Part shown: positions 19,440 to 28,243 of the stretch, piece after piece
Numbering within the stretch: position 1 is the stretch's first letter
How the letters are laid out: every line of letters begins with the position of its first letter
NCBI RefSeq assembly: GCF_027925245.1
Contig: NZ_BSDP01000001.1
Coordinates: forward strand, 1,178,001-1,242,000
Origin: Agromyces rhizosphaerae
GTDB taxonomy: Bacteria > Actinomycetota > Actinomycetes > Actinomycetales > Microbacteriaceae
Direction: 5' to 3'
DNA: 64,000 bases
Made by a program: the position numbers and the translations under genes
The notes under the pieces: model-generated
Seen by the model: only the letters and a program-made list of their open reading frames with translations
The model's database searches: none
Told to the model about the DNA's origin: nothing

Positions 19440-20354
19440 TCAGCGCGAGCGGTGGTCGACGAAGGCCGCCCGCGGCGCGCGGCGCGGCTTGCCGGGGACC
19501 CCGGCTGCGCCCAGCAGGCGCACGACGCGCTGGCGGTGGCCGCGCCACGGCTCGAGCGCCTCGAGCATCTCGTCATCGGTCATGTCGCGGCCGAACATGG
19601 CGTGCCCGACGTAGTTCGACAGGTGGTAGTCGCCGACCGACAGCGCGTCGGGGTCGCCGAACGCGCGCTGGGCGATCTCGGCCGCGGTCCACTCGCCGAT
19701 CCCGGGCACGTGACGCAGGCGCGCGAGGGCGTCGTCGGGTGCCATCGCCGCGGCCTCCTCGAGGCGGTCGGCGTAGCGGGCGGCCACCACGATCGTGCGG
19801 GAGCGCGCGGGGTCGACGCCCGCGCGGTGCCACTCCCACGACGGGATGCGCGCCCACTGCTCGGGCGACGGCACGACCCGCATCCGGCGCGGCGTCGGGC
19901 CGGGCGCGACCGCGCCGAAGCGGCGCAGCAGGTGCCGCCACGACGCGTGCGCCTGGGCCGAGATGACCCGCTGCTCGAGCACCGCGGGCACGAGCGCCTC
20001 GAAGACGCGCCCGGTGCGGGGCATCCGGAGGCCCGGGTTGCGGCGGTGCGCCTCGGTGACGAGCGGGGTGATCGGGTCGAAGCCGGTCGGGTCGTCGGCG
20101 CCGCCCGCGAGGTCGGGGGCGGATGCCACGGCCTCGCGCGCTCCCGGACCCCACGCGTCGCAGCGCAGCGCGTCGCCCCGCCGCGTCACCCGCAGGGTCG
20201 CGGCGCCGTCCGACATGAGCGTCGTGCGCCACACGGCGCCCGCGTCGTCGACGAGCTGCGTCGGGTCGCCCGGTCGGCGCCGGAGCGGCGACAGCGTCGC
20301 CACGACATCGGTCGGATGCCGTGGGATCCAGCTCACCGTCGCATCCGCTCGCAC
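19440..20354 (-). CDS. AlkA-type DNA-3-methyladenine glycosylase (HhH-GPD)
   Basis: A base-excision enzyme of about 304 residues. The helix-hairpin-helix and catalytic region is LRHVPGIGEWTAAEIAQRA, followed by LSVGDYHLSNYVGHAM with the catalytic Asp after Gly. The N-terminal half (from WIPRHPTDVVATLSPLRR) matches the AlkA-like N-domain. The start is uncertain: I chose the GTG at 20354, 6 bases after a CACACT hexamer; GTG at 20336 is the alternative. Upstream in-frame Ser/Arg-rich sequence is not part of the protein. Confidence 0.82.
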   Translation of the reverse strand: MRADATVSWIPRHPTDVVATLSPLRRRPGDPTQLVDDAGAVWRTTLMSDGAATLRVTRRGDALRCDAWGPGAREAVASAPDLAGGADDPTGFDPITPLVTEAHRRNPGLRMPRTGRVFEALVPAVLEQRVISAQAHASWRHLLRRFGAVAPGPTPRRMRVVPSPEQWARIPSWEWHRAGVDPARSRTIVVAARYADRLEEAAAMAPDDALARLRHVPGIGEWTAAEIAQRAFGDPDALSVGDYHLSNYVGHAMFGRDMTDDEMLEALEPWRGHRQRVVRLLGAAGVPGKPRRAPRAAFVDHRSR

Positions 20355-20527
20355 CCCTCCAGTGTGCACCCGACCCCTGCCACTCTCCTCACCGCGCCGG
20401 TGTGCCCTCGCGTCTCCGGACGGGCTCGCACCGGCGGACCGATCACCCTCCCCAGATCGACCGGAACGGTTCGATCGCATGTCTCCGAGGTGCGAGGATG
20501 TCTCGGACCGTCGGAAGGAGGGCGAGC

Positions 20528-21328
20528 GTGCCATCCTCCGGGGTGTTCCGGCCCGAACGCGGCGTGATCGCGATGAACCTGGTCGCGAGCCTCGTGATCG
20601 TCGGATTCGGAGTGCTGCTGATCTGGCTCGCCGCGGACAGCCGGAGCGCGTGGCTCCTCGCGGTGTCCCTGCCGCTCATCCCGATCGGCGCATGGATCGC
20701 CGCTCGCTGCCTGGTCATGCGGATCACGTTCGACGCCACGGGACTCCACATCGTCGGATTCGTGCGCAGTCGCCGCATCCCTCGAACCGCCGTGCTCTTC
20801 GTGGAGCAGGGCGACCTGGAGCTGCCGATGATCCAGTGGTCGATGCCGGGTGCCGTCGACCGGTGGAGCATCCTCACCCCGCTGATGCTCAACCCGAGTC
20901 CGTTCCTGCCCGCGTCGATGTACAGCCGCAGGCACCGCTTCCTCGCGCAACTCCGACGCTGGGCACCGGACACGGACGCCGGCGACGTCCGGCCCGGAGC
21001 ATGGTCCCGCATGCTGGACGCGCTCGCCTCGGCGGTCATGGCGATCGCACGTTCGCCGTTGCTCCGCGTCGCGTGCGCGATCGCAGCGATCGCGGTCGCC
21101 GTGGGCGCGTACTGGCTGGGCGTGGCGACCATGACGACTGTGCTGCAGACCTCGTACGAACCTCGTCCGCGCGGCTGGTTCGCGCCGCTCGGGCTCTCCG
21201 CGCTCGCGGCGGAGGCCTCCTACTGGCTCCTGCCGCTCCGGACACGCCGACCGCGCACGTGGCACATCGCTCTCGCAGCACTGATGTCGCCGCTCGCCGT
21301 GCTGACGCTCACGGCGCTCTTCGCCTGA
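20528..21328 (+). CDS. PH-domain-like membrane protein, hypothetical
   Basis: A 266-residue membrane protein. Two helices near the N-terminus (about 18-55) precede a PH-like (bPH6/DUF304) strand set, MRITFDATGLHIVGFVRSRR, and then a basic Ser/Arg segment and two or three more hydrophobic helices (about 165-265). The GTG at 20528 is chosen because GGAAGGAGGG lies about 7 bases upstream; an ATG ten codons earlier is less well placed. No enzymatic motif is visible. Confidence 0.7.
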   Translation: MPSSGVFRPERGVIAMNLVASLVIVGFGVLLIWLAADSRSAWLLAVSLPLIPIGAWIAARCLVMRITFDATGLHIVGFVRSRRIPRTAVLFVEQGDLELPMIQWSMPGAVDRWSILTPLMLNPSPFLPASMYSRRHRFLAQLRRWAPDTDAGDVRPGAWSRMLDALASAVMAIARSPLLRVACAIAAIAVAVGAYWLGVATMTTVLQTSYEPRPRGWFAPLGLSALAAEASYWLLPLRTRRPRTWHIALAALMSPLAVLTLTALFA

Positions 21329-21403
21329 CGCGGAGTGCGCGCATCGCGGCGGATCGGTCGCCCGTCGCGCTGCCACGTCTCGGACCGTGCGCCGAAGCCC
21401 GGC

Positions 21404-21622
21404 CTACTCGGCGCGTCGACCGGACGACTCGGCTCGCTCCCGAGCGCGACGACGGGATCCGCTGACCAGCATCGCGAGGGCGGGCAGCACCGAGATCAGG
21501 CCGACGAACCAGGCGAAGAGGTCTCCCGAGACGACCCCCATCACGATGAACCCGGCCGCGACGACCACGAAGACCGACCCGGCGACGATGAGCGAGCGCG
21601 ACGACCAGTCCTCGGGGAACAT
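21404..21622 (-). CDS. Small two-helix membrane protein, hypothetical
   Basis: A 72-residue protein that starts MFPEDWSSRSLIVAG, with two hydrophobic helices (about 10-30 and 36-54) and a basic C-terminus SGSRRRARERAESSGRRAE. The ATG at 21622 is preferred because the earlier in-frame region is Pro/Arg-rich and not protein-like. It lies between the PH-domain gene and the exonuclease gene. Function unknown. Confidence 0.55.
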   Translation of the reverse strand: MFPEDWSSRSLIVAGSVFVVVAAGFIVMGVVSGDLFAWFVGLISVLPALAMLVSGSRRRARERAESSGRRAE

Positions 21623-21740
21623 GTCACCGCGTGCGCGCGGCTCCGGGCGACAGCCGTGCAGGTGTGGAGAATGCGGTCGCGGATCGGGGCGGCACGAGGC
21701 CGTCGCGCCGGGCGTCCGTGGCCTCTGCGAGACTGTGGTC

Positions 21741-22673
21741 GTGACCGACCGCCTCATGCTCCTGGACACCGCGTCGCTGTACTTCCGGGCCTTCTACGGG
21801 CTGCCCGACACGCTGCGGGCGCCGGACGGCACGCCCGTGAACGCCGTGCGCGGGCTGCTCGAGTTCATCGCGAAGCTCGTCGGCGACTTCGAGCCGACGC
21901 ACCTCGTGGCGTGCTGGGACGACGACTGGCGGCCGCAGTGGCGAGTCGAGCTGATCCCGAGCTACAAGGCGCACCGCGTCGCCGAGGTCGTCGAGACCGG
22001 CGCCTCGGTCGAGGAGGTGCCCGACCCGCTCGAGGTGCAGGTGCCGGTGATCCGCGAGGTGCTGGCCGCGCTCGGGGTGCCGGTCGTGGGCGCGCCCGAC
22101 CACGAGGCCGACGACGTGATCGGCAGCCTCGCGACGCAGGCGGAGATGCCCGTCGACGTGGTGACCGGCGACCGCGACCTGTTCCAGCTCGTCGACGACG
22201 CGCAGGCCGTGCGGGTCGTCTACACGGCGCGCGGCATGAGCCGGCTCGAGGTGCTCACCGCGGCATCCGTCGTGGAGAAGTACCGCGTGCTGCCCGAGCA
22301 GTACGCCGACTTCGCGGCGCTGCGCGGCGACACCTCCGACGGGCTGCCGGGGGTCGCGGGCATCGGCGAGAAGACCGCGGCGAGCCTGCTGGGCGAGTTC
22401 GGCGACCTCGACGGGGTTCGAGCGGCGGCGACGGATGCCTCCTCGACGATGTCCGCCCGGTTGCGCGCGAAGCTCGGCGAGGCATCCGACTACCTCGACG
22501 TGGCCCCGAGGGTCGTCGAGGTCGTGCGCGACCTGTCGCTCGGGCTCGATCTCGACGACGCGCGGATCACCGCGCCCGACGCCGACGCGACCGAGGCGCT
22601 CGGCGAGCGCTGGGGCCTGGGCGCAGCGATGCCCCGTGCAGCCGCCGCGTTGGAAGCGGCCGCACGGGGCTGA
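21741..22673 (+). CDS. 5'-3' exonuclease (FEN/Pol I N-domain-like)
   Basis: A 310-residue flap endonuclease/exonuclease like the N-terminal domain of DNA polymerase I but free-standing. It shows LDTASLYFRAFYGLP at the N-terminus, acidic metal ligands in APDHEADDVIGSLA and VVTGDRDLFQLV, and the H3TH motif LPGVAGIGEKTAASLLGEFG. It processes RNA primers or 5' flaps. The start is the GTG at 21741, 6 bases after a -10-like GAGACT. It is convergent with the catalase gene, 12 bases apart. Confidence 0.92.
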   Translation: MTDRLMLLDTASLYFRAFYGLPDTLRAPDGTPVNAVRGLLEFIAKLVGDFEPTHLVACWDDDWRPQWRVELIPSYKAHRVAEVVETGASVEEVPDPLEVQVPVIREVLAALGVPVVGAPDHEADDVIGSLATQAEMPVDVVTGDRDLFQLVDDAQAVRVVYTARGMSRLEVLTAASVVEKYRVLPEQYADFAALRGDTSDGLPGVAGIGEKTAASLLGEFGDLDGVRAAATDASSTMSARLRAKLGEASDYLDVAPRVVEVVRDLSLGLDLDDARITAPDADATEALGERWGLGAAMPRAAAALEAAARG

Positions 22674-22685
22674 TCGCGCAGGTGG

Positions 22686-24152
22686 CTACGCCGCCGCGGT
22701 GGCGTCGCCGGCGTAGGCCGAGCGGAGTGCGGCGCCGAGGTCGGCGTCGACGTTCGTCCAGTAGACGAAGAACCGCTCGCGGATGTCGTCGACCGTGATG
22801 GCCTGCGCCTGGCCGCTCAGCGTCTCGAGGAACCGCGCCTTGGCGTCGGCGTCGAAGACGTCGCGGTAGAGCGAGCCGGGCTGGCCGAAGTCGTCGTCCT
22901 CGGCGTGCAGGGTCGCGGCGGTGCGCACGAGCGCGCCGTCGGACTCCCACGAGCCGGCACGGGCGAGCTCGGGGTCGGCCACGGGGCCACCGAACGAGTT
23001 CGGCGCGTAGTTCGGCGCGGTGGCCGGCGGGAAGTGGTGGCGCTGCGCACCGTCACGCGTGTACGAGTTCACCTCGGCGGCGTGCGCCGAGTTCACCGGG
23101 ATCTGCTGGTAGTTCGTGCCGACGCGGTAGCGCTGCGCGTCGGGGTACGAGAACACGCGGGCCATGAGCATCTTATCGGGGCTGATGTCGATGCCCGGCA
23201 CGAGGTTGGCCGGCGAGAACGCGGCCTGCTCGATCTCGGCGAAGAAGTTCTCCGGGTTGCGGTTCAGCTCGAGGCGGCCCACCGGGATCAGCGGGTAGTC
23301 CTCGTGCGGCCAGATCTTCGTGAGGTCGAACGGGTTGAACCGGTAGTCCTTCGCGTCGTCGTAGGGCATGACCTGCACCTTGACGTCCCACGACGGGAAC
23401 TCCTCGCGCTCGATCGCCTCGTAGAGGTCGCGGCGGTAGTGGTCGGCGTCGGCACCGGCGATGGCCTCGGCCTCGGCGTTGTCGAGGCGCTCCACGCCCT
23501 GGTTGGAGTGGAAGTGGTACTTCACCCAGAAGCGCTCGCCGGCGGCGTTGATCCACTGGTAGGTGTGCGAGCCGTAGCCCTGCAGGTGGCGCCACGACTT
23601 CGGCAGGCCGCGGTCGCCCATGAGGTAGGTGACCTGGTGGGCCGACTCGGGCGAGAGGGTCCAGAAGTCCCACTGCATGTCGGCGTCGCGCAGGCCCGAG
23701 CCCGGGAGGCGCTTCTGCGAGTGGATGAAGTCGGGGAACTTGATGGCGTCGCGGATGAAGAACACCGGGGTGTTGTTGCCGACGATGTCGTAGTTGCCCT
23801 CGGTCGTGTAGAACTTCACCGAGAACCCGCGCACGTCGCGCCAGGTGTCGGGCGAGCCCTGCTCGCCGGCGACGGACGAGAAGCGCAGCAGCGTCTCCGA
23901 CTCGGCACCCGGCTGGAACACCGCGGCGGTCGTGTACTGCGAGACGTCACCGGTCGCGACGAAGGTGCCGAACGCGCCGCCGCCCTTGGCGTGCACGATT
24001 CGCTCCGGGATGCGCTCGCGGTTGAACTGCGCGAGCTTCTCGACCAGGTACCGGTCGTGCAGCGCGGTCGTGCCGTCGTTGCCGACGGTGAGCGAGTGCT
24101 CGTCGCTCGGGACCGGCGCGCCGGTCTGGGTGGTGGTCGGCTTCGTGCTCAT
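22686..24152 (-). CDS. Catalase (small-subunit, monofunctional haem)
   Basis: A 488-residue haem catalase that breaks down H2O2. The catalytic His lies in [12 protein letters not shown], the essential Asn in [17 protein letters not shown], and the proximal haem Tyr in [13 protein letters not shown]. The length matches clade 3 enzymes. The ATG at 24152 has GGAGG six bases upstream. It lies 58 bases downstream of the Fur-type regulator on the same strand, a classic peroxide-response arrangement, and probably depends on that regulator's operator for induction. Confidence 0.96.
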   Translation of the reverse strand: MSTKPTTTQTGAPVPSDEHSLTVGNDGTTALHDRYLVEKLAQFNRERIPERIVHAKGGGAFGTFVATGDVSQYTTAAVFQPGAESETLLRFSSVAGEQGSPDTWRDVRGFSVKFYTTEGNYDIVGNNTPVFFIRDAIKFPDFIHSQKRLPGSGLRDADMQWDFWTLSPESAHQVTYLMGDRGLPKSWRHLQGYGSHTYQWINAAGERFWVKYHFHSNQGVERLDNAEAEAIAGADADHYRRDLYEAIEREEFPSWDVKVQVMPYDDAKDYRFNPFDLTKIWPHEDYPLIPVGRLELNRNPENFFAEIEQAAFSPANLVPGIDISPDKMLMARVFSYPDAQRYRVGTNYQQIPVNSAHAAEVNSYTRDGAQRHHFPPATAPNYAPNSFGGPVADPELARAGSWESDGALVRTAATLHAEDDDFGQPGSLYRDVFDADAKARFLETLSGQAQAITVDDIRERFFVYWTNVDADLGAALRSAYAGDATAAA

Positions 24153-24210
24153 GGCTCCTCCATTGTTCGGTCGTCCATGTTCCGGCCGCGGCGCGGCCGG
24201 ACGTCGATGG

Positions 24211-24648
24211 CTACGGGCGAGGCTCGCCCGCGGCATCCGCGAGGCACTGGGAGCAGGTGCCCCAGAAGGTGACCTCGGCGGACTCGATCTGGTACCCCTC
24301 GCTCGACGACGGCGTGAGGCAGGGCGGCGCCCCGATCACGCAGTCGACGTCGGTCACCCGGCCGCAGTCGCGGCAGACGAGGTGGTGGTGGTTGTCGCCG
24401 ATGCGGCGCTCGTACAGCGCGGCGGAGCCCGCGGGCACGATACGGCGGATCAGCTGCGCCTCGGTCAGGTCGGTGAGGATGTTGTGCACCGACTGGATCG
24501 AGGTGGTCGGCACGCGCGTCGCGACGTACGGCAGCAGCCGGTCGGCGTCGACGTGCGGCATGGCGGCGAGTCCGTCGAGCACCGCGACGCGGCCCGCGGT
24601 GATCCGCAGTCCCGCCTCGCGCAGTGCGGTGCCGTGCTCGTCCATCAT
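24211..24648 (-). CDS. Fur-family peroxide/iron regulator (FurA/CatR-like)
   Basis: A 145-residue Fur-superfamily repressor. The winged helix covers residues 1-80, with the recognition helix near [17 protein letters not shown]. The metal region [12 protein letters not shown] and the second Cys pair GTCSQC are visible. The start is the ATG at 24648: a minus-strand TACACT (24656-24661) ends 7 bases before it, so the mRNA should be leaderless. A TTG further upstream falls inside the operator palindrome and is rejected. It very probably represses itself and the catalase, as CatR/FurA proteins do. Confidence 0.92.
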   Translation of the reverse strand: MMDEHGTALREAGLRITAGRVAVLDGLAAMPHVDADRLLPYVATRVPTTSIQSVHNILTDLTEAQLIRRIVPAGSAALYERRIGDNHHHLVCRDCGRVTDVDCVIGAPPCLTPSSSEGYQIESAEVTFWGTCSQCLADAAGEPRP

Positions 24649-24655
24649 CACGGCA

Positions 24656-24690
24656 AGTGTAGCCGGTTCTTTTGAATGATTCAAAAGAAC
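24656..24690 (-). promoter_or_regulatory. Fur-type operator overlapping a consensus promoter
   Basis: A perfect 11-3-11 palindrome GTTCTTTTGAA-TGA-TTCAAAAGAAC occupies 24666-24690. The minus-strand -35 TTGAAT (24684-24679) lies inside it and the -10 TACACT (24661-24656) follows after exactly 17 bases. Binding would block RNA polymerase, which fits autorepression. Confidence 0.85.
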
Positions 24691-24732
24691 GTCGGGTGAA
24701 CGGATGCCGCGCCGGCGGCGCCCTCCGAGAGC

Positions 24733-26682
24733 CTAGAGCCTCCCGGCGAGCCGGGTCGCGTTCATGTGGCCGATGGCCTCGATGGTGACCATCGGGTTCA
24801 CGCCCGAGCTCATCGGGAAGCACGATGCGTCGGCGACGACGAGGTTCTGCACTTCCCAGGTCGCACCGTCCGGGTCGAGCGCCGTGTCGGCCGCGGACCC
24901 GCCCATGCGGGCCGAGCCCATGATGTGCAGCGCCGCCATGGTGCACTGGCCCGGGCCGTAGCCCGCAGCGTGCGCGCGCGACGTGAAGTCGCCCACCGAC
25001 TCGCCCGACGCGCGCTCCCACGTCACACCCGCCTGGTGGCCCGTGAACATCGTCGTGGCGCCGGCGGCCTCGAGCACCTTCGCCGCGCCGTCGATGCCCG
25101 CGCGCATGCGCCCGGCGTCGCGGTCGGAGAGCGTGTAGTGCAGCACCGGCTCGCCGTCCTTGCCGACCTTCACCTCGCCCGAGTCCTGGTCGCGGGTGAT
25201 GACGCCGACGCTCGACATGTGCGACAGGCGCCGCATGCGATCGAGGTGGGTGCCCGCGCCGCGCCACGGGAGGAAGGCGACCGAGATCGCGGGGTTCGCG
25301 GCGGCGGTCTCGAAGACCACGCCGTAGCCGGAGCCGTCGATGTCGGAGAACTGGGAGGAGTAGCGGGTCTGCATGCCGCCCTCCCAGGGGCGCACCTCCT
25401 CGTCGAACTCCGCCCACACGGCGGTGGCAGGGTGCAGCCGCAGGTGCTTGCCGATGTTGGGGTTCGTCAGGCCCGAGCGGCGCAGCAGCGCGGGCGTCTG
25501 CACCGCACCGGCGGCCGCCACGACCGCCTTCGCGCGCACGGTCACGCGGTGCCCCGCGGCCGTGCGGCCCACGACGCCGGTCGCCCTACCGCCCGCCTTC
25601 GTGACCTCGCGCACGTCGACTCCTGTGTACAGGCGCGCGCCCGCGCGCTCGGCGTCGACCAACCAGGTCTTGGTGGTCGACTGCTTCGCCCCGATGCGGC
25701 AGCCCGAGCCGCAGCGACCGCACTCGATGGCCATGTCGCAGGCGCGCACGTTGCGCTCGAGCGAGCCGACGTGCCAGCCGAGCTCCGTGAGGCCGCGCTC
25801 GAGGATCCGGTCGCGTGCCGACGGCACGCTGTACGCGCCGCTCACGCCGATGCGCGCCCAGACCGCGTCGAGGGAGGCGTCGAACTCGGCATCCGCGAAC
25901 TGGGTCGCGCCGAGCGACGCCCACTCGGCGCGCACGTGGTCGGGGGTGCGGAACGCGGTCGAGTAGTTCACGACCGTGCCGCCGCCGAGGCACTGCGCCG
26001 AAAGCAGGCTGAGCTGCCCCTCGGCCGTCGCGCTCGGGCCGGGCGCGTAGAGCGTCGTGAGGCCGGTCAGTTCACCGCCGTCGAAGTCGCGGTCGTCGAA
26101 GTAGCCGCCCTTCTCGAGCACGATCACGTCGTAGCCGGCCTGCGCGAGCACGGCCGCGGCCGTGCCCCCGCCGGCGCCCGAGCCCACGACCACCACGTCG
26201 CACGAGAGCGCGGTGTCGGTCTCGGGGGTGACCGGGGAGAGCGGCCGCTCCGGGGCATCCGCCAGCACCCCCAGCGGCCCGGGGTAGCCCATCGTCTCCC
26301 ACAGCGGGGACATGCCGTTCGCGCCCGGCGTCAGGTAGTACGAGAGGGTCGCGGCGGACTTCAGGTTCTGGAAGAGCACGCGCTTGAGCGGGAGCTTCGA
26401 GTCGCCCATCGCGATCAGCGCGGCTTCGCGCTGCGCGGGCGTGAGGTCGGCGAACCTCCGCGGGCCGATGCCGAGCAGCACGCCGAACGCCCGGGTGTTC
26501 CAGAGCTTGAGGATCTGCCCGAGCTGGTCGATCTCGGCCTGGCGGGGGTTCGAGGCCGCCATGCCCTCGGCCAGCGCGACCGCGCCGAGCGCGCTCGCGG
26601 GCGGGATGCCGTTCCCGTCGCCGGGTGCGAAGGTGTCGCAGATGGTCGTCAGGGCCGCACGCTGCGTTGCGCTCAGTTCCAC
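24733..26682 (-). CDS. GMC-family FAD oxidoreductase (long-chain alcohol oxidase-like)
   Basis: A protein of about 649 residues. An N-terminal helical segment of about 150 residues, like the gluconate-dehydrogenase-subunit-3/FAO head, precedes the FAD domain, which starts VVVGSGAGGGTAAAVLAQAG. A Cys-rich stretch CDMAIECGRCGSGCRIGA lies in the middle and may bind a metal or form disulfides. The GMC C-terminal signatures are GSARMGGS and SGVNPMVTIEAIGH. Likely substrates are fatty alcohols or sterols; electrons could go to oxygen or to a quinone. The GTG at 26682 has GGGAGAG upstream. It is divergent from the MarR gene. Confidence 0.88.
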   Translation of the reverse strand: MELSATQRAALTTICDTFAPGDGNGIPPASALGAVALAEGMAASNPRQAEIDQLGQILKLWNTRAFGVLLGIGPRRFADLTPAQREAALIAMGDSKLPLKRVLFQNLKSAATLSYYLTPGANGMSPLWETMGYPGPLGVLADAPERPLSPVTPETDTALSCDVVVVGSGAGGGTAAAVLAQAGYDVIVLEKGGYFDDRDFDGGELTGLTTLYAPGPSATAEGQLSLLSAQCLGGGTVVNYSTAFRTPDHVRAEWASLGATQFADAEFDASLDAVWARIGVSGAYSVPSARDRILERGLTELGWHVGSLERNVRACDMAIECGRCGSGCRIGAKQSTTKTWLVDAERAGARLYTGVDVREVTKAGGRATGVVGRTAAGHRVTVRAKAVVAAAGAVQTPALLRRSGLTNPNIGKHLRLHPATAVWAEFDEEVRPWEGGMQTRYSSQFSDIDGSGYGVVFETAAANPAISVAFLPWRGAGTHLDRMRRLSHMSSVGVITRDQDSGEVKVGKDGEPVLHYTLSDRDAGRMRAGIDGAAKVLEAAGATTMFTGHQAGVTWERASGESVGDFTSRAHAAGYGPGQCTMAALHIMGSARMGGSAADTALDPDGATWEVQNLVVADASCFPMSSGVNPMVTIEAIGHMNATRLAGRL

Positions 26683-26845
26683 GGATCTCTCCCAGGGTCG
26701 CGTCATTGCTGCCGCAAGCATGCCGCGACCGAGCGCCCGAGCGCAAGGAAAAGTTAACGATGAATCACATCAATGTTCATCGCGGGTCACATCGGCGGCG
26801 GAGCGTCGCGACTCCAGTTCCAGATTCGTCGAAAAATCTCAGATT

Positions 26846-26865
26846 GATAACTAGCGCCCGTTATC
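26846..26865. promoter_or_regulatory. Inverted repeat, candidate regulator site
   Basis: GATAAC and GTTATC, separated by 8 bases, form a 20-bp dyad in the AT-rich intergenic region. MarR-type proteins bind dyads of about this size, but no binding partner is proven. Confidence 0.4.
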
Positions 26866-26951
26866 GTTCCGTTATATATTCGTTGTGCGCCACCTGTTTG
26901 CTGTGGCAGGCGGCGCGGAATGTGATTGCAGGACACTCTTGGTGCAAGGGA

Positions 26952-26985
26952 GAGGGCCGGTCGTCAGCCTCTACGACCGGCCCTC
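26952..26985. other. Strong 13-bp hairpin, possible small-RNA terminator
   Basis: GAGGGCCGGTCGT (26952-26964) pairs perfectly with 26973-26985 around an 8-base loop. It lies 110 bases before the MarR start and no gene ends there, so it may end a small RNA or sit in the MarR leader. Confidence 0.5.
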
Positions 26986-27094
26986 ACCCGTCTCCAGTGC
27001 CGGGTCCGCGACACCCTCGATTCGTGCCACCCGGACGGGTGAGCGCGCGACCGGCCCGTCGTTGCCTATTCTGGGAGCGTTGAGGGGAGCATCC

Positions 27095-27541
27095 GTGTCG
27101 AAGCGCACGACCGCGGTCGCGGCATGGGAGTCCCTGTTCCGCGCCCAGGTAACCGTGATGCGCCGGCTCCAGGCCGAGTTCCCGTCGGAGATCATCTCGC
27201 TCAACGAGTACGACGTGATGTTCAACCTCTCGCGACAGCCCGGCCACCAGCTGCGCCTCAAGGACCTCAACACGCACGTGCTGATCACCCAGCCCAGCGT
27301 GAGCAGGCTCGTCGACCGCCTCGTCGCGCGCGGCTACCTCTCCAAGAGCGACGACCCGAACGACGGCCGGGGCACGATCGTCACGCTGACCGAGAGCGGC
27401 TTCGACGTCTTCCGACGGGTCGCGCTCGAGCACATGGACGGCATCTCGACGCACATGGGCGACGCGCTCGACGCCGACGAACTCGCGCAGCTCACCGCGC
27501 TCTGCGACAAGCTGCGCCGCGGGGTCGCGGGCACCGAGTGA
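27095..27541 (+). CDS. MarR-family transcriptional regulator
   Basis: A 148-residue winged-helix regulator. Conserved parts are SLNEYDVMFNLSRQPGHQLR, the recognition helix region LITQPSVSRLVDRLVARGY, and the wing DPNDGRGTIVTLTESG with the basic Asp/Arg tip. I chose the GTG at 27095, which has GAGGGGAG about 5 bases upstream. It is divergent from the GMC oxidoreductase, a likely target. The ligand is unknown. Confidence 0.9.
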   Translation: MSKRTTAVAAWESLFRAQVTVMRRLQAEFPSEIISLNEYDVMFNLSRQPGHQLRLKDLNTHVLITQPSVSRLVDRLVARGYLSKSDDPNDGRGTIVTLTESGFDVFRRVALEHMDGISTHMGDALDADELAQLTALCDKLRRGVAGTE

Positions 27542-27918
27542 CCCGCCGGTCGACGGAGGGGTGAGTGCCCTACCCCCTCACCCCTCCTCGACTCCCCCGG
27601 ACACGACTCCCGGCAGTCAACCCGAACTTCGCTCGCCGGGGCCGTGGACGCGGACCCATCGGAAGGCAGCGCGTGTCGCGGGGGCACGGGTACTGCCACC
27701 GCGACGCTCGGAACCGGGGCCGTTCACGGGAGCACCCATGCTCGGCCGCCTTTCGTCCGGGAGCGGCTGTGTCTGCGGGCTTCGCCCGCCGCCGTCGCTG
27801 CTCGGGTCGCACCTGCCCCGTCCGGGGTCGGCGTCGTCAGGATACGACCGAGCGGATGCCCCGGAAAGTCCCCGTACGGGGGCGATCCCGCCCGCGCGGA
27901 CGGCGTCGCGACGCCCGC
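27542..27918. other. Unusually long gap between convergent genes
   Basis: No frame here looks like a protein; translations are Arg/Pro-rich. Several hairpins occur, such as GCGGGC-TTC-GCCCGC near 27777 and CCCCGTACGGGG near 27871. A segment around 27855-27875, with GGAAAGTCCCC, resembles half of a DevR/OsdR-type box. Nothing decisive is seen. Confidence 0.35.
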
Positions 27919-28239
27919 TCAGGGCGAGCGCGGAGGCCAGCGGACGTGATCCTCGAACTCCTCGTGGCGCCGGAGGTACGCGGCGATGAACGGGCAGCGC
28001 GGCACGATGAGCAGCCCCCGGGCGACGGCGTCGTCGAGCACGAAGCGGGCCAGCCGGCTGCCGATGCCCTGACCCTCGTACTGGTCGAACACCTCCGTGT
28101 GCAGGAAGGTGATGCGGTCTCCGCGCTCCTTGAACTCGGAGAAGCCGGCGAGAGCCGTTCCGAGGTAGATCTCGAAACGGCTCTCGTCGTCGTTGCGCGC
28201 GTAGGTGAGCTGCTCGCCCGAACCCCCGTCGTCGCTCAT
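27919..28239 (-). CDS. Small GNAT-like N-acetyltransferase (NATD1 type)
   Basis: A 106-residue compact GNAT fold. The acetyl-CoA loop is VFDQYEGQGIGSRLARFVLDD (shown as EGQGIGSRL), and it ends with the family segment VPRCPFIAAYLRRHEEF. Such one-domain proteins have unknown acceptors. It is 4 bases downstream of hsp20 on the same strand, so it is probably in the heat-shock operon. A minus-strand TAGAGT lies 9 bases before the ATG, within the hsp20 stop region, and might also support separate transcription. Confidence 0.87.
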   Translation of the reverse strand: MSDDGGSGEQLTYARNDDESRFEIYLGTALAGFSEFKERGDRITFLHTEVFDQYEGQGIGSRLARFVLDDAVARGLLIVPRCPFIAAYLRRHEEFEDHVRWPPRSP

Positions 28240-28243
28240 AGGG

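Larger units (their letters stand above)
26707..27094. other. AT-richer intergenic region between GMC oxidoreductase and MarR genes
   Basis: About 390 bases with no convincing gene. Roughly 26745-26950 is clearly richer in A+T than its surroundings and contains a TATATT (26875-26880), an inverted repeat GATAAC/GTTATC and several stem-forming segments. A strong hairpin and a TATTCT (27067-27072) lie nearer the MarR start. It may hold divergent promoters or a small RNA. Confidence 0.45.

Noticed and set aside
24649..24684. TTG start for the Fur regulator, 12 codons upstream
   Set aside because: It lies within the operator palindrome and before the -10, so it would not be on the mRNA.
26761..27083. 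A possible small protein in the gap before the MarR gene
   Set aside because: The frame opens MNHINVHRGSH but has no ribosome-binding site, runs through a perfect hairpin, and its composition is not protein-like.
27570..27812. An 80-codon minus-strand frame in the MarR/GNAT gap
   Set aside because: It is made of Arg, Pro and Gly runs expected by chance in GC-rich DNA, without a start signal.
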